From Rhodococcus yunnanensis NBRC 103083 (GTDB taxonomy: Bacteria; Actinomycetota; Actinomycetes; Mycobacteriales; Mycobacteriaceae), in assembly GCF_001895005.1 (NCBI RefSeq), contig NZ_BCXH01000004.1:186001-250000 (forward strand): 64,000 nt of DNA, in the 5' to 3' direction. Position numbers and translations under genes: made by a program. Of this stretch, positions 16,768 through 26,212 are shown piece after piece (within the stretch, counting starts at the first letter, position 1; each line of letters begins with the position of its first letter). The notes under the pieces were generated by a model that was not told the DNA's origin, did no database searches, and saw nothing but the letters and a program-made list of their open reading frames with translations.

Positions 16768-18072
16768 CTAGTTCGAGCGCTCCGTTCGATCGGCAGGTGC
16801 CAACGCGTCGGCGAGCATGTGCATCGCAGCAGTGGTGGACAGCGCTCGCACGATTGCACGGTCGCCGGGAAGCCGAAGTGTGCGGGTGGTGGTCGGCCGG
16901 TCGGCGCGGGCGAGTGCGAAGCAGACAGTGCCGACCGGTTTGAGGTCGGTGCCGCCACCGGGGCCTGCTACGCCGCTGGTGGATATCGCGATGTCGGCAC
17001 CGAGTCTGCTCAGCGCGCCTTCTGCCATCATCGCTGCCACCGGCTCGCTGACGGCGCCGTGCTCGTCGATGGTCTCGGCGGAGACGTCCAGAAGGCTCGT
17101 CTTCACCTCGTTCGCGTAGGACACGACCGCGCCGGTGACGTACGCCGACGAGCCTGCGCGATCGGTGAGACGGGCAGCGATCGAACCGCCGGTGCACGAT
17201 TCTGCGGTGGCGATACGGTGGCCGGCCAACCGGTGTGCCACGATGTCGTCGATGGTGGATCCGTCCGTGGAAAAGATCTGCGCGCCATGCTGTTCGTCGA
17301 TGAGACCTGCGAGGTCGGTGTACGTGGTGGCCGCGGATTCGCGATAGCGGGTCACCATTTCGAGTTCTCCGAGCAGTAGGCACGTGGTGATCTCGAGATC
17401 GCCGAATCCCGTGATCCGGCGTTCGGCCGTCCGTAGCGTTGCTGCCAGGTCGGCTTCGGACAGCCCGTATGCGCGAATGGTGTTCTGACGGATGTGCGCT
17501 CGGCGCGTCAAGACCTCGGCGACCGGTGCGCTCTCGAGTGCGCCGGGCCACATCGCCTGCAGTTCGCGAGGCGGGCCGGGCAGTATCAGCACGGCGGGCA
17601 GCGTCCCGGAATCGTTGGGATGCAGCGCGACACCGGGGGCGGTTCCGGTCGGTGGGATGGAATGCGCGCCGTGCGGAACCAGCGCTTGTTTGCGGATGCC
17701 TGCCCGCATCGGCTCGGAGTCGGCCGACGACGTCATCCGGCTTCGCCATCGCTGCACGATCGCGTGGATGCGCTGCTCCAGTTTCTCGTCGAGGTGCAGC
17801 TCGCGGCCGTACAGAGCGGCAACCGTCGCCACGGTGAGATCGTCGGCGGTCGGACCGAGACCGCCGGTCGTGACGATCAGGTCGACGCGTTGATCGGCGA
17901 GAAAGCGCAGTTGTGCGGTCAGGTCGTCGGGGCGGTCACCACAGATGGTGATGTGGGCAACCTCGACTCCCATCTCCAGCAGCCGCTGTGCCACCCACGG
18001 GCCGTTCCTGTCGGTCACGCGACCGGCCAGAACCTCGGTTCCCGTCACCACTACACCCGCTCGCACCGTCAT
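16768..18072 (-). CDS. cinA: CinA family nicotinamide-nucleotide amidohydrolase
   Basis: A 434-aa two-domain protein. The N-terminal molybdopterin-binding-like domain (about 1-170) begins [20 protein letters not shown] and has the [13 protein letters not shown] motif. The C-terminal CinA domain (about 265-425) has [20 protein letters not shown] and ends with [20 protein letters not shown]. The family acts in pyridine-nucleotide salvage and repair (NMN deamidase, ADP-ribose pyrophosphatase). The reading frame is open 87 codons upstream, but that stretch is Arg/Pro-rich and does not resemble CinA; the ATG at 18072 gives the canonical start. It looks like a core gene rather than part of the catabolic clusters. 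Confidence 0.92.
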   Translation of the reverse strand: MTVRAGVVVTGTEVLAGRVTDRNGPWVAQRLLEMGVEVAHITICGDRPDDLTAQLRFLADQRVDLIVTTGGLGPTADDLTVATVAALYGRELHLDEKLEQRIHAIVQRWRSRMTSSADSEPMRAGIRKQALVPHGAHSIPPTGTAPGVALHPNDSGTLPAVLILPGPPRELQAMWPGALESAPVAEVLTRRAHIRQNTIRAYGLSEADLAATLRTAERRITGFGDLEITTCLLLGELEMVTRYRESAATTYTDLAGLIDEQHGAQIFSTDGSTIDDIVAHRLAGHRIATAESCTGGSIAARLTDRAGSSAYVTGAVVSYANEVKTSLLDVSAETIDEHGAVSEPVAAMMAEGALSRLGADIAISTSGVAGPGGGTDLKPVGTVCFALARADRPTTTRTLRLPGDRAIVRALSTTAAMHMLADALAPADRTERSN

Positions 18073-18122
18073 CGCTCGACCATACTTGCGGCCGACGATC
18101 GGCGAGGACGGCAGCCGCGCGG

Positions 18123-19013
18123 TCACCGGAGTCGGGCAGCCAGACCGTCGCGGAGGTAGGCCACGGCGGCCCGTACCCGCCGGGTGGGGTCGGGTGTCGC
18201 GGAGTAGACCGCGTGGATGTCGGCGGACGGCGTGTCGACGTCCGGGAAGACGTGCGTCAACAGTCCCTGTTCGATCAGAGGGGCGACGTGCCACATCGAG
18301 CGCATGAGAAGACCGTGGCCGTCGACGCACCACTGTGTGGTGACGTCGCCGTCGTTGCTGATCAAGCTCCCGGACACTCGCACCGACGTCTCGTCACCCT
18401 CCCGCCCGAATCGCCACAACGCGAAATCTCCCTCGTCCTGGCGGAGAACGATGCAATTGTGCTGTTCGAGGTCCTTGAAGGTGCGGGGAGTTCCGTTGTT
18501 GCGCAGATACTCCGGGGAAGCGCACACCACTCGGCGGTTCGGGTGCAGCGTTTTAGCTGCGAGCCGAGAGTCCCGAAGGGTGCCGACCTTGATCGCGATG
18601 TCGACGGGCGCTCCCGCCACCACCACAGGCTTCGCCGACAGTTCGACGTCGACCTGCACGAGTGGGTTCCGATCGACGAATTCCGCGAGCAGCGGACCGA
18701 TGTGAGCCCTCCCGAGGCCGACGGACGAGTGCACTCGGATGGGGCCTCGCAGTTCGGAGTAGTTGCCGGTGATGGACTCTTCCAGTTCGGCCAGTTGCGC
18801 CGTGATGGTGGCGGCGCCCGCGGCATAACGTTCGCCCTCGGCGGTCAACGTGAGTCGACGTGTACTGCGCTGGACCAGGCGTACTCCGAGTCGCTTCTCC
18901 AGACGTGCGAGTCGTTTGCTCACCGACGACACGGAGACGCCGAGTTCGCGGCCCACTTCGGTCAAGCTGGCGGATCGGGCGACAACATCGAAGAAACCTA
19001 TTTCGTCGGACAT
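18123..19013 (-). CDS. LysR-type transcriptional regulator (DmlR-like)
   Basis: A 296-aa LysR-family regulator with an N-terminal winged helix ([40 protein letters not shown]) and a two-lobe effector domain ([23 protein letters not shown]). It belongs to the CrgA/DmlR-like subgroup by general pattern. It is divergent from the D-malate/tartrate dehydrogenase gene at 19107 with a 93-bp shared region holding a palindrome. This is the classic arrangement for a LysR activator of the neighbouring gene, with a dicarboxylate as a likely inducer. The name by analogy to E. coli dmlR is inference. Confidence 0.9.
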   Translation of the reverse strand: MSDEIGFFDVVARSASLTEVGRELGVSVSSVSKRLARLEKRLGVRLVQRSTRRLTLTAEGERYAAGAATITAQLAELEESITGNYSELRGPIRVHSSVGLGRAHIGPLLAEFVDRNPLVQVDVELSAKPVVVAGAPVDIAIKVGTLRDSRLAAKTLHPNRRVVCASPEYLRNNGTPRTFKDLEQHNCIVLRQDEGDFALWRFGREGDETSVRVSGSLISNDGDVTTQWCVDGHGLLMRSMWHVAPLIEQGLLTHVFPDVDTPSADIHAVYSATPDPTRRVRAAVAYLRDGLAARLR

Positions 19014-19044
19014 CGAATCGGCTCCTGGTCTTCTGTCGTTTCAG

Positions 19045-19059
19045 GCAAGTCTATCTTGC
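19045..19059. promoter_or_regulatory. Palindrome in the LysR/dehydrogenase intergenic region
   Basis: GCAAG-TCTAT-CTTGC is a perfect dyad with 5-base arms, midway between the divergent start codons at 19013 and 19107. Size and position fit a LysR-type recognition site. Confidence 0.5.
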
Positions 19060-19106
19060 TCTCGAGCGTCTTTCTCCGACACTTCTTGCCGGATACGGTG
19101 GTTCTC

Positions 19107-20192
19107 ATGGGAATAACGCATCGCATCGCCGCGATCGCCGGCGATGGAATCGGAACCGAAGTGATGCCGGAAGGCATCAAAGTACTCGAGGCAGCGGCCG
19201 CAGTCTTCGACTTCGCAGTCGACATCGAGGAATTCGACTACGCCAGCGCGGAGTACTGGAGCAGGACAGGGCAGATGCTGCCCGACGGCTGGTTCGACGA
19301 GCTCAGTACATTCGACGCCATCTTCTTCGGCGCGGTGGGATGGCCCGAGGTGGTTCCCGACCACGTGTCGCTGTGGGGCAGTCTGCTGCAGTTCCGCCGC
19401 CACTTCGATCAGTACGTCAACTTGCGACCGGTGAAACTGCTTCCGGGAGTGCGTAGTCCGCTGGCCGGCCGGCAGCCGGGCGACGTCGACTTCTACGTGG
19501 TCCGGGAGAACACCGAGGGTGAGTACTCGAGCATCGGCGGCACGATGTTCGAGGGCACCGACCGCGAGGTCGTCATGCAGGAGACGGTCATGACGCGCAC
19601 CGGCGTCGACCGAATCCTGAAGTACGCCTTCGACCTGGCTCGCACGCGGGAGGCGAAGCATCTCACGTCGGCCACGAAGAGCAACGGCATATCCATCACC
19701 ATGCCGTACTGGGACCAACGCGTCGAGGCGATGGCCGCGAGCTACGACGACGTGCGCGTCGACAAGTATCACATCGACATACTGGCGGCGAACTTCGTGA
19801 TGCACCCGGACTGGTTCGACGTGGTGGTGGCCAGCAATCTGTTCGGCGACATCCTGTCCGACCTCGGGCCTGCCTGTACCGGAACGATCGGAATCGCGCC
19901 GAGCGGAAACATCAACCCCGAGCGGCGTTTTCCGTCGCTGTTCGAACCAGTGCACGGATCCGCCCCGGACATCGCAGGTAAGGGTGTCGCCAACCCGATC
20001 GGCCAGATCTGGAGCGCGTCGATGATGCTGGAACACCTCGGCGAGAAAGACGCAGGCGCCGCGATACTGCGAGCCGTCGAAACAGTCTTGGCTCGAGGGG
20101 GTTCCACGCTGACTCCTGACATGGGCGGGACGTCGGCCACCGCCGATCTGGGCAACGCGGTCACCGCGGAGTTGACCCGCGCCGCCCGCTGA
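19107..20192 (+). CDS. Tartrate / D-malate dehydrogenase
   Basis: A 361-aa member of the isocitrate/isopropylmalate dehydrogenase family, expected to oxidise D-malate or tartrate with NAD and divalent metal, often with decarboxylation. It starts IAAIAGDGIGTEVMPEG. It has NLRPVKLLPGVRSPL, VVRENTEGEYSSIGG, the catalytic Tyr/Lys region and metal-binding Asp residues in SNLFGDILSDLGPA, and ends with EPVHGSAPDIAGKGVANP. The NLRPVKLLPG pattern separates the tartrate/D-malate group from LeuB. ATG 19107 gives the standard N-terminus; the frame is open far upstream but uninformative. It is convergent with the hpa operon, with a strong hairpin in between. Confidence 0.9.
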   Translation: MGITHRIAAIAGDGIGTEVMPEGIKVLEAAAAVFDFAVDIEEFDYASAEYWSRTGQMLPDGWFDELSTFDAIFFGAVGWPEVVPDHVSLWGSLLQFRRHFDQYVNLRPVKLLPGVRSPLAGRQPGDVDFYVVRENTEGEYSSIGGTMFEGTDREVVMQETVMTRTGVDRILKYAFDLARTREAKHLTSATKSNGISITMPYWDQRVEAMAASYDDVRVDKYHIDILAANFVMHPDWFDVVVASNLFGDILSDLGPACTGTIGIAPSGNINPERRFPSLFEPVHGSAPDIAGKGVANPIGQIWSASMMLEHLGEKDAGAAILRAVETVLARGGSTLTPDMGGTSATADLGNAVTAELTRAAR

Positions 20193-20198
20193 CCTGCG

Positions 20199-20231
20199 CG
20201 CCCGCGCGGGACTCAGTAACCTGCGCGGGCG
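20199..20231. terminator. Strong bidirectional hairpin between convergent transcripts
   Basis: Bases 20199-20210 pair with 20220-20231 in a 12-bp GC-rich stem with one G-U pair and a 9-base loop. It lies between the stop codons of the dehydrogenase (20192) and the aldolase (20213) and includes the aldolase stop. No T-run is present. Confidence 0.6.
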
Positions 20232-21019
20232 GTGCCACCCGGTGAGGGGCCGATGTATCGCTGCGCCAAGGCCTCGGATCCGCGCGCCAGCAGCGCTGCG
20301 TCGGCCCCCACCAGAACGAACTCGGCGCCGCCCGCCACGTACGCATCCGCCTGCTCGGGTACGAAAGCGTTGACACCGACAGGCTTGCCCACGGCAGCGA
20401 CATCGGAGAACACACCGTTCACGCAGGCGACGACGTCGGGGTGGGTTTGCTGCCCCAGGAGACCCATCGACGCCGCGAGGTCGCTCGGTCCGACGAAAAT
20501 GCCGTCGATACCAGACGTTGCGGCGATGCCGCGTGCATTGCTCGCACCGACCGCGGATTCGATCTGTACGAACACCGATACATGGTCGGCGCCGTCTCGG
20601 AGGTAGTCGTCCACCCGGTTCCACCGTGCCGACCGCGCGAGGGCCGAACCGACACCCCTGCGGCCCACCGGTGGGTACTGCGCGGCTTCGGCGACCTGCT
20701 GCGCCTCCAGGGCGGTGGATATCATCGGAACCAGGATGTTCTGAGCGCCGAGGTCGAGAACCTGTTTGATGATCACGGTGTCCGCGACGGGTATCCGCAC
20801 GACCGGAGTGATCGGGTACCCGGACACTGCATAGAGCTGTGCAAGAACCGATTCCAGACCGTTGGGCGCGTGCTCCATGTCGATGAGGACCCAGTCGAGA
20901 CCGGATCCGGCCATTATCTCGGCCGCGACAGGGGAACCGGTGGTGATCCACCCGCCGAACAATGGTCGTCGGGCGGAGGCCAGTACCTCCCGGAAGGTGG
21001 AGTTCAGACGAAACGGCAC
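20213..21019 (-). CDS. hpaI: 4-hydroxy-2-oxo-heptane-1,7-dioate aldolase (HpaI)
   Basis: A 268-aa HpcH/HpaI class II metal-dependent aldolase. It splits 4-hydroxy-2-oxo-heptane-1,7-dioate into pyruvate and succinic semialdehyde, the last step of homoprotocatechuate degradation. Motifs are LFGGWITTGSP, DWVLIDMEHAPNG, VRIPVAD, the metal-site IESAVG and GIDGIFVGPSDLAASMG. The GTG at 21019 (VPFRLNSTFREVL) lies inside the 3' end of hpaH, overlapping it by 16 bases, and matches known HpaI N-termini. It is the last gene of the hpa operon. Related aldolases act on other 2-oxo-4-hydroxy acids, but the neighbours make this assignment firm. Confidence 0.9.
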   Translation of the reverse strand: MPFRLNSTFREVLASARRPLFGGWITTGSPVAAEIMAGSGLDWVLIDMEHAPNGLESVLAQLYAVSGYPITPVVRIPVADTVIIKQVLDLGAQNILVPMISTALEAQQVAEAAQYPPVGRRGVGSALARSARWNRVDDYLRDGADHVSVFVQIESAVGASNARGIAATSGIDGIFVGPSDLAASMGLLGQQTHPDVVACVNGVFSDVAAVGKPVGVNAFVPEQADAYVAGGAEFVLVGADAALLARGSEALAQRYIGPSPGGTARAGY

Positions 21020-21789
21020 GAGATGGTCCCCATCGGCCCGTAGTCCGCCAACACGGTGTCGCCCTTCTGGACCCACATCGGTCGGGTGAACGATCCGGCC
21101 AGCACCATCTCCCCGGCTTCCAGACGGTCACCGTGTTGCGCCAGCTTGTTCGCAAGCCACGCAACGCCGGTGGCAGGGTGGTTCAGAACAGCCGCCGCGA
21201 CCCCGGACTCTTCGATGGTCTCGTTGCGGTACAGCAGTGCGCTGACCCAGCGAAGGTCGACGTCCCGCGGTGGAGTCGGGTTGCCTCCGTACACCATTGC
21301 GCCCATCGCGGCGTTGTCACTGATGGTGTCGACGATCGTGCGGCCCTCCATGTCCAGGCGCGAACTGAGGATCTCCAGAGCGGGGATGACGTAGTCGGTG
21401 GCGCGAAGGACGTCGAAGACGTTCACATGTGGACCCTCCAGCGGCCGGCTCAACACGAACGCGAGCTCGACCTCGATCCGCACATTCGAGAACTGGCCGT
21501 GCTCGATCACGGACCCGTTCTCGAAGACCATGTCGTCGAATATCGCCCCGTAATCAGGCTCGGTAATTCCGGTCGCAACCTGCATCACCTTGCTGGTGAG
21601 CCCGATCTTGCGGCCGACGAGGCGTCGTCCGCGCTCGATACCTCTGCGTTTCCATTCGTTCTGCACCGCATAGGAATCCTCGACGGTCATGTCCGGATAT
21701 CTGGCGGTCAGTCGAGGGATCGTCGACCGGGAGCGCTCGGCTTCTGCGAGCTCGTCCGCGATGTCGGTGATCGTCTGTGCGGGAAGCAT
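21004..21789 (-). CDS. hpaH: 2-oxo-hept-4-ene-1,7-dioate hydratase (HpaH)
   Basis: A 261-aa enzyme of the MhpD/HpaH hydratase group within the FAH-like fold. It adds water to 2-oxo-hept-4-ene-1,7-dioate to make the HpaI substrate. Features are GRKIGLTSKVMQ, TEPDYGAIFDDM, the metal-ligand strand VRIEVELAFVLSRPL, and the C-terminal WLANKLAQHGDRLEAGEMVLAGSFTRP. The length is standard. The ATG is preceded by AGGAGGATCG. It overlaps hpaI downstream and lies 57 bases after hpaD. Order and content match other homoprotocatechuate operons. Confidence 0.93.
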   Translation of the reverse strand: MLPAQTITDIADELAEAERSRSTIPRLTARYPDMTVEDSYAVQNEWKRRGIERGRRLVGRKIGLTSKVMQVATGITEPDYGAIFDDMVFENGSVIEHGQFSNVRIEVELAFVLSRPLEGPHVNVFDVLRATDYVIPALEILSSRLDMEGRTIVDTISDNAAMGAMVYGGNPTPPRDVDLRWVSALLYRNETIEESGVAAAVLNHPATGVAWLANKLAQHGDRLEAGEMVLAGSFTRPMWVQKGDTVLADYGPMGTISCRFV

Positions 21790-21846
21790 CGATCCTCCTG
21801 GAACGAAAGAGTGTGGACAGCCGACGTAGGCTGCGCGTCCGGACGG

Positions 21847-22971
21847 TTACAACTGTGCGCCGAGTTTGAATTCGCCCTTCTTCCACGAGGGCAGGTCCTC
21901 CTCGTCCTGCTTGCGGGTGTACGAGAATCCGTCCGCACCGATGGTGACCGCCATTTCGGACTCGTCGGTGCGCGCGAGAACCGGTTGCGGGTTTCCGTCG
22001 AGGTCGAGGACGATGGACGCGTCGGTGTACCAGCTCGGAACGACCGGTGTGCCCCACCAGTCTCGCCGCTGGTTGTCGTGCACATCCCACGTGACGACCG
22101 GGTTGTCGGGGTCGCCGGTGTAGTAGTCCTGCGTATAGATCTCGACGCGGTGGCCGTCCGGGTCGCGCAGGTACAGATAGAACGCGTTGGATACGCCGTG
22201 GCGGCCGGGTCCGCGCTCGATGTGGTCGGACATTCGCAGAGCTCCGAGCTTGTCGCAGATCGAGATGATGTTGTGCTTCTCGTGAGTTGCGAAGGCTACG
22301 TGGTGCATTCGCGGCCCGTCACCACCGGTCATCGCAGTATCGTGGACAGTGGATTTGCGACGCATCCACGCCGCGTAGGTCGTGCCCGCGTCGTCCTGGA
22401 TGTCCTCGGTGACCCGAAATCCCAAGTCCTCCATGTACGCCACCGCGCGTGGGACATCGGGGGTGACCTGATTGAAGTGATCGAGCCGCACCAACGCGCC
22501 GGGCGTGTACAGGTGGTAGTGCCATGCGAGACGTTCGACGTGCTCCACGTCGTGGAAGAATTCGTACGGAAAGCCCAGCGGGTCCTCGACGCGTACCGAG
22601 TCGCCGATTCCGGTGGTGAAGCCTTCGGAGTTGCGTTCGACGCGGCATCCGAGTGCGGTGTAGAAGTCGACCGCCTTGTCGAGATCCTCGGGGCTACGGA
22701 CTCGGTAGGAGAACGCAGCCACCCCGGCCACCGGCCCGCGTCGCAGCACGAGGTTGTGATGAATGAACTCCTCGAACGAACGCAGGTACACGGCGTTCTC
22801 GTCTTCTTCGGTGACGACGAGTCCGAGCACATCGACGTAGAACGCGCGGGAACGAGCAAGGTCGGTGACCACGAGTTCCATATAGGCGCACCGCAGTACG
22901 TCCGGCGGTTCGACGGAGGGGGTCGGAACACGGTTCGCCGTGCGCTCGTGAGAGACCGGGGTAGTGGTCAT
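21847..22971 (-). CDS. hpaD: 3,4-dihydroxyphenylacetate 2,3-dioxygenase (extradiol, type I)
   Basis: A 374-aa vicinal-oxygen-chelate extradiol dioxygenase that cleaves homoprotocatechuate to 5-carboxymethyl-2-hydroxymuconate semialdehyde. The metal triad is visible as His165 (in RLDHFN), His224 (in RMHHVAFATH) and Glu277 (in DPDGHRVEIYTQDYYTGD). This corresponds, with a constant +10 offset, to H155, H214 and E267 of the well-studied Brevibacterium fuscum / Arthrobacter globiformis enzymes. Asn167 two residues after the first His is also kept. The sequence does not reveal whether it uses iron or manganese. The start has AAGGATG upstream; the extra N-terminal residues account for the offset. 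It belongs to the actinobacterial type, unrelated to the LigB-type dioxygenase at 34901. Confidence 0.95.
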   Translation of the reverse strand: MTTTPVSHERTANRVPTPSVEPPDVLRCAYMELVVTDLARSRAFYVDVLGLVVTEEDENAVYLRSFEEFIHHNLVLRRGPVAGVAAFSYRVRSPEDLDKAVDFYTALGCRVERNSEGFTTGIGDSVRVEDPLGFPYEFFHDVEHVERLAWHYHLYTPGALVRLDHFNQVTPDVPRAVAYMEDLGFRVTEDIQDDAGTTYAAWMRRKSTVHDTAMTGGDGPRMHHVAFATHEKHNIISICDKLGALRMSDHIERGPGRHGVSNAFYLYLRDPDGHRVEIYTQDYYTGDPDNPVVTWDVHDNQRRDWWGTPVVPSWYTDASIVLDLDGNPQPVLARTDESEMAVTIGADGFSYTRKQDEEDLPSWKKGEFKLGAQL

Positions 22972-23035
22972 CGCGTCATCCTTGCTGAAGATAAGTGGGT
23001 CTGTGGTTTGTGATCAGTGGGCAGTGGGTCAGTCG

Positions 23036-24568
23036 TCAGTGAGCTGCGGCGTCGGACTTGCCGAACGTCGGATTGTGTACTTTGCCGAGGGTGATGTGGA
23101 CAGCCTGCTGCTGGGTGTAGAAGTCGATCGAGCGATAGCCGCCCTCGTGTCCGAGGCCGGACGCTTTCACTCCGCCGAACGGAGTTCGAAGATCACGCAC
23201 GTTGTTCGAGTTGAGCCACACCATGCCTGCTTCCACCGATTGGGAGAAGTTGTGAGCTCGCTCGAGATCCTTGGTCCAGATGTAGGCCGCAAGCCCGTAC
23301 CGGACGCCATTGGCCAACCGCAATGCCTCGTCCTCGGTATCGAACGGGGTGATCGCCACCACCGGACCGAAGATCTCCTCTTGGAAGATACGGGCATCGG
23401 GCACCACGTCGGCGAATACGGTGGGCTGCACGAAATTTCCGGTCTCGAATCCTTCCGGCCGGCCGCCTCCGGCGACCAGTCGCGCTTCGTTCTTACCGAT
23501 CTCGATGTAGCTCACCACTTTGTCGTAGTGCTCGGGGTGTACGAGTGCGCCGACCTCGGTTGCCGGATCGTGCGGATACCCGACGACCACGCGCTGTGCC
23601 TGTGCTGCATAGCGTTCGACGAATTCGTCGTAGATCGACCGCTCGACCAGAATGCGGCTTCCCGCAGTGCACCGTTCGCCGTTGAGCGAGAACACCCCGA
23701 AGATGGTCGCGTCGATGGCAGCGTCGAGGTCGGCATCGGCGAAGACGACGGCGGGGCTCTTACCTCCCAGTTCCATCGACAGACCCTTCAGGAACGGTGC
23801 TGCGTTGGCGAAGATGAGCTGGCCGGTGCTACTTTCGCCGGTGAACGAGATCAGCGGAACACCCGGATGTTTGACCAGGGCGTCGCCCGCCTCTTCGCCG
23901 AGCCCGTTGACGAGGTTGAACACTCCGTCGGGTAGCCCGGCTTCCTCGAAGATCCCCGCCCACAGCGATGCAGACAGCGGTGTGAACTCGGCTGGCTTGA
24001 GTACCACGGTATTGCCGGTTGCCAACGCGGGGGCCAGTTTCCACGATTCGAGCATGAACGGGGTGTTCCACGGCGTGATGAGGCCCGCGACACCGATCGG
24101 AGTTCTGTTGACGTAGTTGATCTGCCGTCCCGGCACCTTGTAGGTGTCGTCGGACTGGGCCACGATCAGGTCGGCGAAGAACCTGAAATTCTCCGCGGCT
24201 CGGCGCGCTTGGCCGAGAGCCTGAGTGATGGGCAGACCGGAGTCGAACGACTCGAGTTCGGCGAGGCGAGCGTCGCGCGACTCGACGATATCGGCAACGC
24301 GGTGCAGGATGCGGGAGCGTTCGCGGGGGAGCAACCGCGGCCACGGGCCGTCGCGGAAAGCCGTCGTGGCGGCCTCGACGGCAAGATCGACGTCGGCCTG
24401 CTTGCCTGCTGCGGCCGTGAGATAGACCTGGTTCGAGACCGGGTCGAGAACGTCGAACGTGTCCGCGTCGACGGAATCGACGAAACGTCCACCGATGTAG
24501 TGCTGGATCGTGGTGGGCAGGTCCTCAGGGATGTGTCGAGGTGGGGCGTCGGTCACGGTGTCGGTCAT
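23036..24568 (-). CDS. hpaE: 5-carboxymethyl-2-hydroxymuconate semialdehyde dehydrogenase (HpaE)
   Basis: A 510-aa NAD-dependent aldehyde dehydrogenase that oxidises the ring-cleavage semialdehyde made by HpaD. The active-site residues are Asn168 in TPWNTPF, Glu266 in SMELGGKSPAV and Cys300 in NGERCTAGSR; the last motif is characteristic of HpaE/HpcC. The length fits. GGAGA precedes the ATG. It lies between hpaD and the hpaG fusion gene, as in other hpa operons. It should yield 5-carboxymethyl-2-hydroxymuconate, which normally needs the isomerase HpaF, not found here. Confidence 0.93.
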   Translation of the reverse strand: MTDTVTDAPPRHIPEDLPTTIQHYIGGRFVDSVDADTFDVLDPVSNQVYLTAAAGKQADVDLAVEAATTAFRDGPWPRLLPRERSRILHRVADIVESRDARLAELESFDSGLPITQALGQARRAAENFRFFADLIVAQSDDTYKVPGRQINYVNRTPIGVAGLITPWNTPFMLESWKLAPALATGNTVVLKPAEFTPLSASLWAGIFEEAGLPDGVFNLVNGLGEEAGDALVKHPGVPLISFTGESSTGQLIFANAAPFLKGLSMELGGKSPAVVFADADLDAAIDATIFGVFSLNGERCTAGSRILVERSIYDEFVERYAAQAQRVVVGYPHDPATEVGALVHPEHYDKVVSYIEIGKNEARLVAGGGRPEGFETGNFVQPTVFADVVPDARIFQEEIFGPVVAITPFDTEDEALRLANGVRYGLAAYIWTKDLERAHNFSQSVEAGMVWLNSNNVRDLRTPFGGVKASGLGHEGGYRSIDFYTQQQAVHITLGKVHNPTFGKSDAAAH

Positions 24569-24684
24569 GATGTCTCCATATCGCGGTTCAGGAAGCAGGG
24601 AGGGTGGAAGTGTCGTCTGGATGCTCGTGAATCAGGTATGCGTCGAGCGTGGCGGAACGGTGTGGGTGCGCCGCCTGCTCTGTG

Positions 24685-26181
24685 TCACCGATCGATTCGG
24701 TCGTTTCGGCAGAACTCGTCGTATTTGCCTCGCCACTCGGCGTTGGGCGGAAACAGTCCGTCGACGGCCTGCCCGGCAGCGACTTGTTCGGCGATCCACT
24801 GGTCTTGTTTCTCCTGTGCCGACGCGGCGTCCGCGACCTCCTCGGCCAGCGCAGGGGGAATGACGATGACGCCGTCGCCGTCACCGACGATGAAGTCCCC
24901 CGGCTGAACCGTCGCACCACCGCACGCGATCGTCAGATCCGAATCCCACGGGACGTGTCGTCGCCCCAGCACCGCGGGATGAGCTGTCGCCGCGAACACC
25001 GGCAACCCGATCTCGACCAGCGCATCGTGGTCGCGAACCCCGCCGTCGGTCACGACGCCTGCTGCGCCACGAGCTCTGGCGCGAAGGGCAAGAATGTCTC
25101 CCAGTGTCCCGGAACCGAGTTCGCCGCGGGCCTCGATCACGATGACCTCGCCCTCGTCGACCGCGTCGAACGTGCGCTTCTGGGCGTTGTATCCGCCTCC
25201 GTGTGAATCGAACAGGTCTTCACGGTTGGGCACGAACCGCAACGTCCGAGCTGTTCCGACCAGGCACGTGCCCGGGCTGAGAGCGTGCACACCGTCGATG
25301 GACACGTTGTTCAGCCCGCGCCTGCGCAGCTGTTGCGACAGTGCTGCGACCGGTACGCCGGCGAGCTTGTCGAGGAGGCGCGCTCGATGGGTCGCCGCCG
25401 ACTCGGACACCAGACCGGCCGCCTCGGGCGAACCCCAGGCGTCGATGCGTTGGGCGTCGTCGGCCGCGGGAATCGAACCGATGTCCGGATCGAAATCGAC
25501 GGTCCCCTGAACGACGGTGGTGACGAGCCGGCCGGAAGTCGGGGATCGCTGCGCTGCAGGAGAATCGACCTCCACCTCCACTCGGTCGCCTGGTTGGACG
25601 ACCGAGGACCCTGCCGGAGTGCCGGTGAGTACGATGTCGCCGGTCTCCAACGTGAGGTGCTGTGACAGGTCGGCGATCAGCTGGGGGAGGGTGAAGAACA
25701 TGCCTGCCGTCGTATCATCCTGTACGAGAACACTGTTGACCCAGGTGCGAATTCTGATCTCTGTCGGGTTCACCGTGCGTGCGTCGATCACGTCGGGGCC
25801 CAATGGGGTGAAACCGTCACCGCCCTTGGACCGAACGTTGGACCCCTTGTCGTTGGCCCGCAGATCGTAGAGTCCGAAGTCGTTGGCAGCGGTGACTCCG
25901 GCAACGTGATCCCACGCGTGCTCGATAGTCACCCGACGGGCAGGCGCTCCGATGATCAGAGCGACCTCTCCCTCGAACGCCAGCAACTCGGTGCCCGCTG
26001 GACGTTCGATCGATTGCCCCGATGCTGCAAGTGAACTGGACGGCTTGAAGAAGTACGACGGTGCGGCCGGACGGCGACCACGCTGGTCGGCACGAGATGC
26101 GTAGCTCAGGTGTACTGCAACAATTTTTCCTGGTTTCGTTCCGGATGCCGCGGCGGGTGCGGTTCGGTTGTCGTCGGTCAT
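24685..26181 (-). CDS. hpaG: HpaG-type fumarylacetoacetate-hydrolase domain fused to an RraA-like domain
   Basis: A 498-aa two-domain protein, first gene of the hpa operon. Residues about 20-230 are an FAH-fold domain with metal ligands Glu70, Glu72 (FEGEV) and Asp101 (NDFGLYD) and the GDIVLTGTPAGSSVVQPGD segment. This is the type that decarboxylates or isomerises the HpaE product line (HpaG). Residues about 265-480 are RraA-like, with Asp362 followed 21 residues later by Arg383-Asp384 (GGVRD), the active-site pattern of HMG/CHA aldolase. In E. coli, HpaG is two FAH domains; here the second half is replaced by RraA, whose family often decarboxylates oxaloacetate-like acids. I infer that the RraA half performs one of the decarboxylase/isomerase steps. 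GAGGAGAG precedes the ATG. Confidence 0.88.
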   Translation of the reverse strand: MTDDNRTAPAAASGTKPGKIVAVHLSYASRADQRGRRPAAPSYFFKPSSSLAASGQSIERPAGTELLAFEGEVALIIGAPARRVTIEHAWDHVAGVTAANDFGLYDLRANDKGSNVRSKGGDGFTPLGPDVIDARTVNPTEIRIRTWVNSVLVQDDTTAGMFFTLPQLIADLSQHLTLETGDIVLTGTPAGSSVVQPGDRVEVEVDSPAAQRSPTSGRLVTTVVQGTVDFDPDIGSIPAADDAQRIDAWGSPEAAGLVSESAATHRARLLDKLAGVPVAALSQQLRRRGLNNVSIDGVHALSPGTCLVGTARTLRFVPNREDLFDSHGGGYNAQKRTFDAVDEGEVIVIEARGELGSGTLGDILALRARARGAAGVVTDGGVRDHDALVEIGLPVFAATAHPAVLGRRHVPWDSDLTIACGGATVQPGDFIVGDGDGVIVIPPALAEEVADAASAQEKQDQWIAEQVAAGQAVDGLFPPNAEWRGKYDEFCRNDRIDR

Positions 26182-26212
26182 CGCTCTCCTCGATCGAGCT
26201 GACTAGCGTAGT

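Noticed and set aside
18073..18333. 87-codon N-terminal extension of CinA
   Set aside because: The extension is Arg/Pro-rich, overlaps the LysR gene region and is absent from the CinA family pattern; ATG 18072 gives the standard start.
19041..21164. Long minus-strand open frame opposite the D-malate/tartrate dehydrogenase
   Set aside because: The composition is dominated by Arg, and real genes with full motif sets occupy the same DNA.
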